From the NCBI GenBank assembly GCA_015183035.1, contig JACZZP010000020.1, positions 558,001 to 622,000 of the forward strand: a DNA stretch of 64,000 nucleotides. The letters are read 5' to 3'. Of the stretch, positions 1-14,157 are shown in pieces (within the stretch, counting starts at the first letter, position 1; every line of letters starts with the position of its first letter). Under the pieces are notes generated by a model. That model did not search any database. It was not told where the DNA came from and worked only from the letters and a program-made list of their open reading frames with translations. The stretch is from Meloidogyne chitwoodi. Lineage: Eukaryota > Nematoda > Chromadorea > Rhabditida > Meloidogynidae. The position numbers and the translations under genes were made by a program.

Positions 1-150
1 AATTTCCCGGTCGGGACCCGGTCTTTTTTTGACCGGGAAAAAAAGTGAACGGGAATTCCCGGTTTTCCCGGTCCCGGGTCCCTCCCGGTCGTTCCATTCT
101 TAAATTTCCCGTTTCCCGGTCCCGGTTTTTTCAAAATTCCTAGCTCTAAT
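1..150. mobile_element. GC-rich repeat, probable end of a DNA transposon cut by the window edge
   Basis: This is the only GC-rich block near the left edge. It consists of many short direct and inverted copies of a CCCGGTC/GACCGGG motif and is strikingly unlike the flanking A/T DNA. Read on the minus strand, the block begins TAGAGCTAGGAATTTTGA, which resembles the TAGAG-type terminal repeat of hAT-related miniature elements, followed by the CCGGG-rich interior. Only one end lies in the window, so the second terminal repeat and the target-site duplication cannot be checked. It could instead be a satellite fragment. Confidence 0.4.
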
Positions 151-3100
151 TATAATAACATATTAAGTAATAAAATAAATAAACAAATTTCTAACTTGAT
201 TAAAAAATATAAAAAATAAAATTGTAATTTTATTTTTGAATAATACAATGGTAAACTGATATTAATAAGAAGTATCTTGATGTTATCAAAATTAAAAAAA
301 TAAAAATTAATTTATTTCATATTCTCAATTAAAGTTTTATATTGTTTAATATAAAAATTGAATGTTGAGAAATTAATAAAACGATGATTGTTAACGTTAG
401 ATTCAAGGGAAACTTTTAAATTAATTATATAATTACACAAGTCTTTTTGTGAAATTAAATTTTTAAATTATAGAAATTCAAAAAACATAAATAATATTAA
501 TAATAATTATGTAAATTAATAACCCTCCAGGTTGCACTTAATAATGATGAATGGGTGCAGCCATGAATTAACAAGGAATTAAATAACAAATTAAATAAAA
601 TTATTTTTAAAATAACAAAAAATAAGATAAGAAACTTTATAAGTGAAGCAACAATAAACATTGTGGTCATATACATATTTATGAATAAATTGAAATTTTA
701 AATTATTATTTTTTAAAAATAAAATTAATTAATTATATACCTAATAGCAAAGCAAATAATATGTTGGCAGTGTTCTCATCTGAAGCAATATCTTGCAAGA
801 ATACATTGAAAAAATGAAAATGATTTTATACCTTGAAAAATTATTATTATTAAAAAAAATAAAATTAATAAGAATAAAAAATTTATTCGACAAAAATAAT
901 TTTTTATAGTAATTAAAATAAATAAATTTACAATTAATTAATGATCAAAATTATCTTATTATATGAAAATATTAAAAAAAATATAAAAGTTAACATTTAT
1001 AAATATTTTTATATAAAATTTTATTTGAAAATTAAAAAAAAATTAAGTAAAAATTTAATTTTTACTTATATATTGGTTTAAATTAAAAAAATAATTGTAA
1101 ACTTTAAAGATTTTGAGAATGGAGATCAACATCAATTCATTAAAAAAAATAATTTTTTTAATTAAAATATTTTAATTCAAAATGCTCCATCTAATTCGAT
1201 ACTGAATTACAACATTACCACAAATAAAATTTATTAAAAAAATAATATTATTATTTAAATTTATTATTCAAATTTTTTTATATTTACTTAGGTTAACAAC
1301 ATTTGTTTTATTATAAAAAAAAAGAAATTAAAATTATTTAAAATTAAAAAAAAATTTTTTCTTTAATTAAATTAAAACTGTTCTATTTAATATTTTAATT
1401 TAAAATTAATAAGAAATTTTTATCTTATTGCCAGTATGTACGAATTCATAACAATAATGCATGGATTTTCATCAATAAATAAAAATATAAATTATAAGTA
1501 ATATGAAAATTTTAAAGAATAAAATTAAATATAATTAAAAATAATAAAATAAAAATATTTTTTAAATAAAAAATGGATAATTTAAAAAAATGATGACAAG
1601 TATATAGAAAATATGTAATAAATTTAGTATAAATAAATGGTTAAATTATTTAATTTAAATAAATTAAAAATAAATAATATTTTCTAAATATTTATTTTAA
1701 AAAAAATATTTTTTTTAGAAGGCTTCCTAATTGTTTCGTGCCTGCTGCCTCTAACAAAAATACAACAAACAAATATAATAAATAGAATAAAAATAATAAA
1801 TTTTAAAAGAAAAAAGAGACTACAAAAATTACTTTAATTTTTTACATTTTTAATATTAAAAAATAAAATAAAAAATTTAAATTTAATTACTCAAGTATGA
1901 GTTATATACATACAAACTAAATATGGTAACCAAACAGGATTTAATAAGCTTGTTTAAAAAAAAATATTTGAATAAAATAATTACTTATATTTAATTTTAA
2001 AGATTATAATTAAATGATTTAATAATTAAAAAATTATTAAAATTATGTAGCTTTAAGACGCTTTTCATGGCCTCAATAATTGTAAATGACTCATTATCAG
2101 TTTATTATTATCTACTAAATTGAATAATAAATTGAAATAAAAGTTATATAATTTGGAAAAATTTTTTTTATATTTTTCAAGTTTTTTTTTTAATTAATTA
2201 AACAAAAATTAAAATTATAAAATTAAATAAAATATTAAAAAAAAATTAATTCTTTCCAATGTTGTTATTGCGGCAATTATTAATTATAGGGTTTAATTAC
2301 AATTGACTCGTTGGAATAAAAGAAGAAGAAATTTTATTTGGTTGGAGATAGCTAAAGATTTTTAATATATTTTATAAGTAAAGCAAATTTTTTTAAAATT
2401 TCAAATTTAATAAAAAAAAATATAAATTAAAAACTATATTATTTATATAGATACATATATTAAAAATTATTATTACTATTATTTAAAATATTTAATTTTC
2501 TTAAATATTGTAAATTAATTATAATTTAATTATTAAAAAAAATTTAAATATATTTTTATAAATAGATTAAAAATAAAAAATAAAAACAATTATTTTGATG
2601 ATACACCATAATTATTTCAAGTCTTTGAAAATAAAATAATATATTTGTTCCCTAATATGTATATACCTAATTAATAAATCAAGGAGAAATTATTTAACTT
2701 TAGAGAACAAAAATAAAATTTTTAATAAAAAAAATATATTTATGAATTTAAAAATATAATACATATATTAAAAAAATTTTAAACAGTAGATGAATAAAAG
2801 AAAACTCCAACTTTACGAAAAAAAAAAAATAAAATATATTTATATATTTACAATTTTTTTAGTAAAAAAAGATTTATTTTTTAATTTATAAAAAGAAAAA
2901 ATTTTAATTTTAAATATGTATTATTCAATTTTTATTTAAATTATAAATAAAGTTGAAAAAATTATTTATTTATTTTAAATCATTATATAATTTTATTTAA
3001 ATTATATAGTATTTTATTTAAAAATTATTAAAAATAATTTATAACTATTGCAAGCAAAAAAACTTGACGAACAGAGATGACATGAAAAAATAATAATTTT

Positions 3101-6100
3101 ACTAATTTTAAAAATTAATTATTTTATTTTTAAAAATTATTTTATATTATAATAATTTATTTTTTTTTAATCAATGATCATGTGCGTTGTGCATTTGGAA
3201 AATTTCGTTTAAAAAAAATAAATAAATTATTAAAAAATTTATTTGTACATTTTTTTAAATTAATTTAAACAACAAAAATTATTTTTTATCTAAATTCTAT
3301 TGTTAGGCAGCAAAATAAGAAATTTATATTTTTAATAAAAAGAATAAAACAAAATAAAATTTATAATTAAAATAAAAATTTTATTTTTTTCGGAAATATG
3401 ATATTATTTATTGCTTAAGGAAGCGGCTGTCTTCATAAAAAGTAACATAAGTACCTAATAATATTTTGTATATTTAACAAAAAATTTAAAAATACCTTAT
3501 TAGGTTTTTTTAAAAATTATAAAAAAAACTATTATTATTTTTAATTAATTTTCTCGATTATAACAAATTAAAAAAATATATAAATTATATAGCCACTTTA
3601 AATAATATCAAAAAATTATTAAAAACAAAAACAATTTTAATTAGTAATTTATATTTGTTAATTAACAAATTAAATTTTTTTTTAATAATTAAAATATAAT
3701 AAATAAAAATAATATTTTTTTCGTGATTGTCTAAATTTTATAGATAGAAACTCTACAAAAATATAACTAGCATTTATTTAATCAAAATTATTTATATAAA
3801 TATATATTTTTATAAAATAAAAAATTTATATATAATTTCAAACTTCTGATTTGACAAAAATTAGTGTTTTCTCAATGGATAAATGTAATAATAATAAAAA
3901 AAATATAATAATAATAATAAAAGATAAATATTTATTTATGTGTTATAATCTACTAAATATAATAATTTTTAAATTACTAATAATAAAAATGTTTAAATTA
4001 AAATAATTTTGTTATCAAATTTTGTAAATTTTAATTTTTTAAAAATTAAAATATTAATTTTTAAAAAATTCTAAAAATCAAATTTAACTTTAAAATAGAA
4101 AAAAAAATATATTAAAAATAAAAAAATAATAAATTTGATGCTAACATCGACAACCTGAAAAATGATTAAATACTTATACTAGTATATAATTTATTTTTAT
4201 AAATAAATAAAAAATTAATTTAATTAAAAAAAAATTTTTTTTATTTAAATTTTGGATTAAATAAAATTTATCTTCACGTATTAAATAAATTTTAAAAATG
4301 AATTAAAATTATTAATTGTACTTGGTATATATTTAATTATATATTTATTATATTAAAAAAAAAAAGAATATTTTTTTATTTTTTTTAGAATATTAAAAAA
4401 AATTTAATTTTTTAAAAATAAATTTGTTACAATAATTACTGAAAACATTTTTAATTTTTAGAAAATATCTATAAATTTATAAACTTTTAAACAAATATAT
4501 ACTATTTTATTTCACATCTCAAAATCTTGTTTAATGCACAATATTATTTATAAAAATTTTTTTTTTAATTTTTATTTATTATTATTATAATATGTTTACA
4601 TTATCTAATTTTTCAAAAATAATTCTAATTTTCAAAAGTCTATTAAAAATTTAAAAATAATTGTTTTAAATAAATTAAAGTTTTTTTTAATTTATTTAAA
4701 TTTTAATTAAAATTAATCATAATTTTTTATTTATGTTTGTACATACGTTTTCTAATCTAACCCTGATTGAGTTGTATCAATAAATAAATTTAAAATTATA
4801 ATTTGAAAATTTAAAATTAAATAAGATTAAATATATAATTAAATATAAAATAAATAAAAATTATTAAATATATAATTAAATAAAAATATTTTATAAATAG
4901 AAAAAAAATATTAGAAGTCAAAAATCGTGAAGAGAGAACTACGTCTGAAGTTGAACTAAATAAAAAATATAATTATATAAATATTTGTTTATTTATAAAT
5001 AAATATTTTGACAAAATAAAATAAAGATTCTTTCGAAATTAAAAAATGTTACGTAGCATTTTTTAATTAATTAAAAAATGATGGTAATTAAAATAAATTT
5101 TAAAAATATTAATAAAATTGATTATTAAATAATTATTAAATTAAAAAAATAAAATAAATTTAACAAAAAATATGGAATTTGCTAAGAATTAAAAAATAAA
5201 ATATTTGATCTTGCTAAAGACATTTTTTAAATAAAATATATTTAAATTAAAAAAAAAATAATTAAATTTATGCATTTTTTAAAAATATATTAATTAACAG
5301 TCGAATATAATTTTTAATTAAATAAAATAGGAAGCTATATTTGCAGAGAATACTACGATACTTGACAAAAATTGTCATTTCAATTTTTAAAATTTTATTT
5401 TTATGAAAAATAAAATTTTAAAAATTAAATTTACAAGTCCAGAATGTTTAGTTTAAAAAAATCACTGCATTTCTTTTATAAAAAAATAAATTTAAATCAA
5501 TTTTTAATTTTAAAATATTAAAATTAATATTTAAAAAAAATAATATTAAATTCAATTTAACTAAATTTAATTTAAATTGATACATATTTAAATCATTGAA
5601 TCGAGGTACAAAAATTCATCAGATTAATGCGAGTTTATCGGATTATTTTTAAACTTAACCCCAAACTTATATTAAAAAATGAGGATTAAAAAGAGAGAAG
5701 AAAAAACTTGAGAAGACATTTAAAAAAGTTTATTTTTTTTTAATTTAATAAATTAATAAAAAATTAAAAAAAAATTATTTTAATATTTTTATTCATTAAA
5801 TTAAATAAAAAATATATAATATAAGTATAATTATTTATTAAAATAAAAAATTTATTATTTATTTATTATTTGTCACAAAATGTCTATTTGAACTAAATTT
5901 GACGTTTAAATTTAATTTATTTAAATCTAAAGAAAATATATTGAAATTTTTTTTATTATTATTTTTAGAATAAATTTTAAATTAAAAAAAAAAATATTTT
6001 ATAATATTAAATTAAAAATTAATTAATTATTTTTATTTTGATTGACAAATTTATTGCTACCTATTCAAAATAAATGATGCTACTTTATTTAATTACGTTA

Positions 6101-7125
6101 TAATTAAGCAAAGTTCAATTAACACTGGTCATTTTATAAATAAATAAAAAAATAAAAAAAAATTATATTTTTAAAAAGCAAAGCTGCAAAAACTCAGTTG
6201 AGATAAGAAAAATTTGTTTTTTTACTTCAACAAAAAAAATTAATTTAAAAAATTAAAAAAATATAATTTAAAATTTTAATTATTTTTATTTTAAAATATT
6301 ATTTTATCAATTATTATTTAAATTAATTATTAAAGAAAACAATCGAGCTTTTAAAATGTCTTGGAAAAAAAACAAACTGATATCATAACTACCTAACATT
6401 AATTAATTTATTTTATTTAAATATAGGTATTTTATCTTAATTTATTGTTAGTGTAATATTAATGATTTGAGAGTCATTTCATTATTAATAATTTTTTAAA
6501 TATTTTATTAAATTTTTTGGTAAATAATTAATTTTATTTAAAAAAAATAAATTATTATTTACTTAAAAATTAAAAAAAATATTATTTAAAAAATAATAAA
6601 TGGAGTGTCCCGAAATTCATCAATAATAATAACTATTTACTTACTTTAAATAATTTATTTTTTAAAAAAATTTATTAAATAAAATTACAAGAATGTCAAT
6701 AAAATTTATGGTGTAATTGAGCCTATATATATGTATATTTATTTTAAAACTTAAAAAAATTTTTTTTAATGATTCTATTTAATTTAAATAAATATAATAA
6801 ATTAAAATAATGTATGCTACTTAAAATTAAATTAAAAAAATATTATATAATTATAGAATATATTTTAATTATTATTAAAATAAAAAAGCTGCTCACAAAA
6901 ACAGTTACAGCGATGAGTAGAAATTTCATAAAAATTTTAATAATAAAATTTAAATTATTAATTATAAAATATACATATATATTTATTTAAAATTTAAAAA
7001 AAATAAAAAAATCTAACGAAGTAAACATAATAATATTGAATTAGAATAATTATAAATATAAAAAATTAAATAATAAATAATTCTTAATAATTTAGTTATT
7101 TTTTATTAAAATAAATTTTTTAGAA
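151..7125. other. Gene-free A/T spacer
   Basis: About 7 kb of A/T low-complexity DNA without a recognisable gene. Slightly GC-richer islands of 30-60 bp occur every few hundred bases (for example near 530-585, 750-810, 1,725-1,760, 2,045-2,105 and 3,395-3,465). They are open in several frames at once and lack convincing splice sites. Parts are ancient duplicates of DNA further right: 1,590-1,830 resembles 11,590-11,810, and 6,780-6,950 resembles 10,600-10,750. No RNA gene was seen. Confidence 0.6.
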
Positions 7126-7461
7126 ATGGAATCACCAGAACTTATTAAAAATACTAAAGGAACTGATTCTTTAAAATATAATGGAAAAATTTATTATTTT
7201 AAAAGATATTTAAAAAAACAAACAAAAAAATTATGGGTCAATAAAGAAGATAATATTAAAATATTTACTAAGGAAATAAATGGAAAAATAAAAAATTTTA
7301 ACGAGGAAAATTTTGTCAATTTTTTAATATTTTAAAATTAAAAAAAAATTTTAAAAAATGAAAATTATTATAATGAAAATAATACTCGTCAGGCCATAAT
7401 ACCATTTCAAAATTTTACAACATTAATTCAAAAATTAGCTTATCTGGCAGAGTATAAATAG
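7126..7461 (+). pseudogene. FLYWCH-like gene relic, copy 1
   Basis: The open part (7,126-7,335, 69 codons) begins MESPELIKNTKGTDSLKYNG and has the spacing of a FLYWCH zinc finger: L-x-Y-x-G, then Y-Y, then a Trp at about residue 37. The later Cys and His zinc ligands are not present. A second block at about 7,350-7,461 reads on as a RQAI-F-NF-T-LI-KLAY segment. Related copies at 14,158 and 57,714 show the same two blocks, and in the 57.7-kb copy an intron with a GT donor and TTTTTAG acceptor separates them. Here the acceptor is lost, so the gene looks decayed. Tylenchid genomes carry many FLYWCH-domain genes, some from transposons. The family assignment is tentative. Confidence 0.35.
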
Positions 7462-7987
7462 ATTAAAATTAGTTTAATATTATTTTAATAATTAAAAAAA
7501 ATAAAAATATTTTTAATTATTAAAATAAAATTCAAAAAAAATTTACAAAATAAATCTTTTTTGTTCATTAAGTTTAAAACTATAACGATTTTGGATGCAT
7601 AAAAATTAATAATAATATCCAGACTTGTGCCGCAGTAAAAAATATGGAGTTCAACTTGAGCAGTGCGGGAAATATTTAAAGAATAACGCCATATTTATTA
7701 AAATAAAAAAAATCCATTTATTTTATCATTCATTTGATGGGCCTAAAATTAATGACCCCTTTTAAGTGTTTTAAATGTAAATAATGTGTCAGATCTGTCG
7801 AGAATATTTTTCTATTCTTAGACCCCCAATTAATTTTAAGACTTTATTTAATTCGAGAATTTATTTTAATTCAATATTTATTAATAATATTTAGTTAATT
7901 TAATGGAAGCATTTTAAATATATTTTATTTTATCATCAGAATGATTTTAGAAGAAGCTTTTTAGCATGTTAAATAATAAGAAAAATG

Positions 7988-8668
7988 GGCTCTATATGAA
8001 ATGAATGCCGGCATCCAATTTTTTCTATATTTTTTAAAAAATGGTTAATTTTTTTTATAATTTGTCTCTCTTTTTTTGATTTTGTCTTGAGGCTATAGAC
8101 GCGAAAGGAATGATTTTTATGCAAAAAAATAGTAAATTAAAGGCAATATTTTTCTTTTAATTTTTTAAAAAATGCTGATGAAATAGTATGATAGCTCATT
8201 CGAAAGAGCTCTTCGTGACCTATCGAATGAGACCAAAATCGTCTTGATTGGACGTTTTTAAAAAAAAAGTTATAAGGATTGAAGTTTGTTGGAAACACGT
8301 CAAACTTGGACCTATTGGGAGTGTTTTATGACTTCTTCATTTGGGAGCCCATCTCTGGTTGGCTTTTTGTACGTGCGTTAATCTACGGCGCAATGCGGAA
8401 CAAGCACATATTTAACTGATTCATATATGCTGGAAGCACTTTTTCGCCAAAATTCACGAGCTAGAGGGGAATCTATTTCATCAGCATTTTTTAAAAAATT
8501 AAAAGAAAAATTTGCCTTTAATTTACTATTTTTTTGCATAAAAATTAATTCTTTCGCGTCTATAGCCTCAAGACAATCAAAAAAAGAGAGACAAATTATA
8601 AAAAAAATTAACCATTTTTTAAAAAATATAGAAAAAATTGGATGCCGGCATTCATTTCATATAGAGCC
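7988..8668. mobile_element. Foldback DNA transposon 1 (681 bp, non-autonomous)
   Basis: Arms of about 197 bp (7,988-8,186 and 8,473-8,668) are near-perfect inverted copies, starting GGCTCTATATGAAATGAATG. The element is bounded exactly by an 8-bp direct repeat GAAAAATG (7,980-7,987 and 8,669-8,676), taken as the target-site duplication. The interior (8,188-8,393) is a GC-richer core also found in foldback element 2. A 105-codon open frame at 8,427-8,744 runs through the right arm and past the target site, so it is not taken as a gene. No transposase is present; the element would depend on one supplied elsewhere. An 8-bp duplication fits hAT-type transposases but does not prove it. Confidence 0.8.
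8188..8393 (+). repeat. Shared foldback core, copy 1
   Basis: About 206 bp between the arms of foldback element 1. It is similar over its full length to 9,672-9,877 inside foldback element 2. It begins ATGATAGCTCATTCGAAAGAG and ends in CTACGGCGCAA. The arms around the two copies are unrelated to each other. Confidence 0.85.
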
Positions 8669-9476
8669 GAAAAATGTATCATTAGAAAAATCTTATGAAC
8701 ATCAGCAAAGGTTTAGGAAAAAGTACATTTTAATAGGAAGATGATTCAATTATATATTTTAAGAATATTTTAAATATGACATTTTAAAGATTATTTTAAA
8801 TATGACATTAATATCGGTTTTCACCGACAAGATCTTTCACAAAAATTTTTTTTTTAATTAAATAATTAAATGCAATTAAAAAATATTTTTTAATTATTTA
8901 AATTAAACAAAACTATAAAATTATTTTTAATTAGTAAAATTATTTTAATAATTAAAAAAAAAATAAAAATAATTTAAAAATAAATATATTAATAAAAACC
9001 GATAAAATATAAATAATAAAAGAGATTTAAAAAAAATAAGTTTCACATAAAAAAGTTACTTCTTCAAATTGACAGCATTTATTAATTAATAACAAATTAA
9101 CATATAATATATAATTTTATTAAAATTTGAAAATAAAATTGAAAATTTAATAAAATTAAAATTTATTAAAAATAATTTTTCACAATTAAATTTTTTATTT
9201 TTAACATACCTATATTTATAAATCAAAGTCTTCAGATGAAAATATTTTTCAAATTATAATTAATTAAATAAATATTACCTATTATAATTTGAAAAGACAA
9301 ATAAAAACGATTTATTTTATCAAATAGATTTATTAAAATTTTTTTATAATTTTAAATTTTAATAAATTTATATATATGTATTTGATACCCCGTTAATTCT
9401 CAAGAAACTATTAAAGAGATTAAACGCGCTTATATAAATAATTTAATTAAAAAAAAATTAAACTTAAATTTAATTT

Positions 9477-10126
9477 GGAAAAACTTGTTCATAGCGCCCA
9501 AGCTCCAATTCGAATGATCTATATGTCATTCGAAAGAGCTCGTCGAGTAGAGTCGAACGACATCAAAAAAAGTTTCCGGTCTCAACTATGACCCGAGATA
9601 CAGACCCCCAAAAATCGAAAAACCATAGGGGGGAGTAAGCTCATTTTGAGGTGAAAAATTCGATTATACAAATGATAGCTCATTCAAAAGAGCTTTTCGA
9701 GACCTATCGAATGAGACCAAAATCGTCTTGATTGAACGATTTTGAACAAAGTTATGAAGGATCGAAGTTTGCTGGAAACACGCCAAACTTGGACCTATTA
9801 GGAGTGTTTTATGACTTCTTCGTGTGGGAGCTCATCTCTCGTTGGCTTTTTGGTACATACGTCATTCTACGGCGCAAATTACAACAAAATAATTAATTCA
9901 GTGAAAATAATTTAGGTCAATTTTTGAGGACCTGTATCTCGGCTCAGAATAACCCAAAAATAGCTTACTCCCCCCTATGGTTTTTCGATTTTCAGGGACC
10001 CATATCTCGGGACATAGTTGAGACCGGAAACTTTTTTTGATGTCGTTCGACTCTACTCGACGAGCTCTTTCGAATGACATATAGATCATTCGAATTGGAG
10101 CTTGGGCGCTATGAACAAGTTTTACC
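9477..10126. mobile_element. Foldback DNA transposon 2 (650 bp, non-autonomous)
   Basis: Arms 9,477-9,652 and about 9,951-10,126 are inverted copies that start GG(T)AAAACTTGTTCATAGCG; the T is missing on the left. An 8-bp direct repeat TTTAATTT flanks the element (9,469-9,476 and 10,127-10,134). In A/T-rich DNA a chance match is possible, but its placement exactly at the ends supports it. The interior core (9,672-9,877) matches that of element 1. Inside the right half, 9,926-9,955 is a degenerate copy of part of the arm (CTGTATCTCGG versus CCATATCTCGG). The 63-codon minus-strand open frame here is only the arm read through and is not called. Confidence 0.75.
9672..9877 (+). repeat. Shared foldback core, copy 2
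   Basis: Counterpart of 8,188-8,393, colinear and clearly similar, with scattered substitutions and small indels. The motif CATTCGAAAGAGCTC at its start also occurs in the arm of this same element, so core and arm probably descend from one older sequence. Confidence 0.85.
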
Positions 10127-13100
10127 TTTAATTTAAAACTAAAATTATTTCTAATTTATTAGACAAAGCAAATTTAAAAATATAAAAAATAAAATGATTG
10201 AAAATTATTAAGAAATTTAATGAGAATATTTAAATAAAAAAAATTAAAAATTAAATTAAATGGATTTAAAAAATAATATAAAAGATTTGAAAATTAAGAA
10301 CAAATTAACATAATTTAATTTTAAATAAAAAAAATTAAAAATTAAATTAATTAGAATATATTTAATTTATTCAAACACTCCTATCTTGCACACAGGCGAA
10401 TACTAATCTTAGACAGACAAGTATTTATTGTATATATTTCTACAACAATAAAATTTATCAATTTTATTATTAAAAAATTTATTATTATTTTTTTAAATAT
10501 TTTTATTGATATCATTTTATTAATTAAAATTAATTTTATTTTATAATAAATAATTTAAATATGTACTAAATATTAATGAGATAATTAATTGACATCATAT
10601 ATAAATATAATAAATTAAAATAATGTATGCCAAATTAAAATGAAAAATTATTTATATAGTTATAGAATATATTTTTTAATTATTATTAAAATTAGAAAAT
10701 GGCCATAATAACAGTTACACCGATGAATACAAAATTAATAAAAATTTAAAAGATTATTTAAAATTATTAAAAAAATTTATTAAGTATAAATAATAAATAG
10801 GTTTAACTAAATTTATTTAAAATTAAAAAAAAAATATAAATTATATAATTTATTAATATCAAGGATTAAAAAATTTTTTACAAAAAATTTTTTAAATATG
10901 TATATATAAATTTTAAAAATTGAATCAAATTTAACCAATGGGCAACCACTTTTATAAAACATTTATTTAAGCTTAAAAATAAAATTTGTTCATATATATT
11001 TTATTAAATGTTTTTTAATAAAAAATTAATTTTTTAGATTAAATATATATTTATAATTATATTATATAATAATTTTAATTTTTAATTTAATATATCTATG
11101 TATAAGTATATGTAAATAAAATAATTTGAAATTAAATACATTTAATGCCTACAGTTAATAGACTTAACGTCATATTTATGAAAGTAAAAAAATTCATTTA
11201 GTATTTTTATTATTCATTTGATGATAAAATTAAAAAACTAAATGCAAATAATGCGTCGGATCATTCACGAAAATTTATTTAAATTAAACAACTATAAAAA
11301 ATATTTTTAATTATTAAAATAATTTTAATAATTAAAAAAATAATAATAATATTTTTAATTATTAAAATAATTTTAAAAAATAAAATTATACATTTTGAAA
11401 TTTATTTCTATAAAAAAGGTAACTAATATTTTTTATGGATGGGGAACATTAACATGAAATGAATAAAATAAATAAATAAAAATAAAAACAAATTTAACAT
11501 TTAAATTTTTAAAATTTAAAAGTTTTTAATTATATTGGATTATTTTTAGAAAATTATGAATTTAAATATTAAAATTAAAAAATAAATAAATAAATGCTTA
11601 AATTATTAAATATTAATAAATTAAAAATAAAAGTTTTTAAATATTATTATTATTATTCTATAAAAAATACTTTCTTTTTTAGAGGCTAATAATCAATCAA
11701 ACGATAATCTAACAAAAAAATATAAAAAAAATATAAAAAGAAACAGAACAAAAATAATAATATTTTAAAGAAAAAAGGATCAACAAATATATTATTTAAT
11801 TTTAAAAAAAATTTACTTAAATTATATAAAAATTACTTTAAAATAAATTTTACAAATTCTTCAGGTTATTTACAAAATCAAAAAAAATAAATTTAAAATT
11901 TAATGACTTAAATTAAAAAATATATACTACATATCTTTGGATTAATCTACCTAATTAATATTTAATGGACGAATTGTGTAAATAACCATGTTTAATTATA
12001 ATTAATTAAAAAAATAAAATAAGTAAATTTAAAACAGCTAAAATATTTAATAAAAATAAAAAAATAATAAAAAAAAATAGTGGTCATATCAAAAATTTGC
12101 TGAGTGATTAAGAAAACATAAATTTAGGTAGTAAAAAACAAAGGAAGACAACAATAAGGCCAGAAGAGACAACGAAAGAACGCACTTAAAAAAATTTTAA
12201 TATACCTAATATATTTATTTTAATTTTACAGCTGCTTTTAACAAATATTTAATGAAAATAAAAAAAATTTTATAAATCAAAACTATTTTAATTGCAATAG
12301 TAGGTATAATCATTGCAATTGGCACCATTTTCTGAAGAAGTAATTAACTATTATAAAATAAATAAAATATAAATTAAATTATTTAATTACCTAAATTATT
12401 TAATTAATGTTAAAAATCAAAATTTGCAACCTCTTCCACATCAGCACATTTATAATTTAATAAAAATATTATTATACCTAAATTTTAAATTTTGTTTATT
12501 TTTAACATTAAAAAATGTTAAAAATAAAATTATATATGTTTATTAATATTAAATTTAATATTAAATTTAATATAAAAACTAATACCCTCAATAATGTATA
12601 ATTTGACGACATATAAAACATTTAAATAAATTAATAAAATTGAATTAAATTAATAAAAATAAATTTACTTTTTAAATTTTAAAAATTTAATATTATTTTT
12701 AATTGTTGGATTAATTAAAAAAAAAAATAATAAATATAAAAAATGTTATATTATTATTTTTTTGTAAAAAAGATGTTCACAAATTTAAATTGAATTTTAT
12801 TAAAAAAAAGAATCATACATATGCGAAATATTTATTTATCCACATGACATGAATATATAATTTATATTTAATTTTAAAATGAAATTAGAAAATAATAAAA
12901 ATTATATTTTTGTAAAATTACATAAATTTTGATAATCTTATATTCGTATCATTAAAATAATTTAATTAAAAATGAAAATAAATAATAAATTATGTAATGT
13001 GTATTTTAAATAAAATTTTACAGAATTAATTTAAAAATTAATAATATTTTAATTTAATAATAATTATAAAATTAATTAAGAAATAATTTATGTTTATGAC

Positions 13101-14157
13101 TTTAAATAAAAAATTTGATAATAAAATAAAATATTTTTATTTTATTAACAAATTAAATTTATCCAAAAAATAATTAAGCAACAATTCAGGAGCTCATGTT
13201 TATTTTTATGACGAGGTCTTTTCTATAAAAAAAATTTTTTTTTAATTTACTAACATTAATCAAATGTTAAAAAATTTTTTTTTTTTCAAGTATTTTGCTT
13301 CAGTATCTTTAACGCAAAATATTTTAATAAAATATTATAATGGAGCCTCATCATTTCGATAATTTTTTGTTCTACTGCAACAAAATTAAATTTTATTCCT
13401 AATAAATAAAAGTAAATTATTAATTAAATAAATCAACATTTATTTATGTAAAAAAAAATAAATATAAACAGTTCATTAAAACATCATAAATATATATATA
13501 TATGCGCTTTATCAGATTAAGAATAACATGTTAGCTCATTAAATAAATTAATATTAATTCTTAAATTAAAAATAAACAATTTTTTTATTTAAACATTTTT
13601 TAATATTCAAAATTGAATAAAATTTTATAAAATTACAATTAAAAATATTATTAATTTAAAAAAAAAAAATAATTTAGAAATACCTATATCTATAATTTAA
13701 ATATAAAACATTTAATTAAAAAAACAATTATATAATATTCAAAAAAACAATTTCAGTGGATGCTCAAGACAGTGAAGAATAAGTCTTAAGAAGCTATACG
13801 ATTTAAAAAAATAATTTTAAAATAAAACAAAAAATAATAAAAATTAATAAATATACGAAATACTATATTATAAAAAATTATTTAAAAATTAATATTTAAA
13901 ATTTAAGAATTTAATTAATTATTTATTGTTCTCCTTAGCTTAAATTTTTTGGGCTTAATTTTATTTATTAATTACTCTAGTATTTGAAAAATAATTTTAA
14001 AAATTTATAATGTGCTAATTTAAATATTTATTTGTGTTATTAATATTAAAGTTAAAAAAAAAATTTTTTTTTAATATTGCCTTATTAATTAATAAATAAT
14101 TAGAAAAATATAATAAAATTAAATTAATTAAATTATTATTTTTTTAAATTAAAAAAA
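10127..14157. other. Gene-free A/T spacer with old duplicated blocks
   Basis: No gene seen. 10,600-10,750 is a diverged copy of 6,780-6,950, and 11,140-11,270 of about 7,670-7,810, which suggests an old tandem duplication of the left end of the window. Around 11,310-11,380 there is a palindromic A/T block with arms such as TTTAATAATTAAAAA and TTTTTAATTATTAAA. The same block is seen near 7,485-7,540 and 14,490-14,570. Confidence 0.55.

Noticed and set aside
500..3500. Short GC-richer islands that translate into protein-like peptides on the minus strand (for example near 741-810 and 2,044-2,104)
   Set aside because: They are open in several frames on both strands, lack usable AG and GT sites in the right phase, and the partly matching block near 11,680 does not keep the reading frame.
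8427..8744. 105-codon plus-strand open frame
   Set aside because: It lies across the right arm of foldback element 1 and runs past its target-site duplication; the arm is present inverted at 7,988-8,186, so the frame is a by-product of the repeat.
9898..10089. 63-codon minus-strand open frame
   Set aside because: It is entirely within the right half and arm of foldback element 2, with no sign of protein-like conservation.
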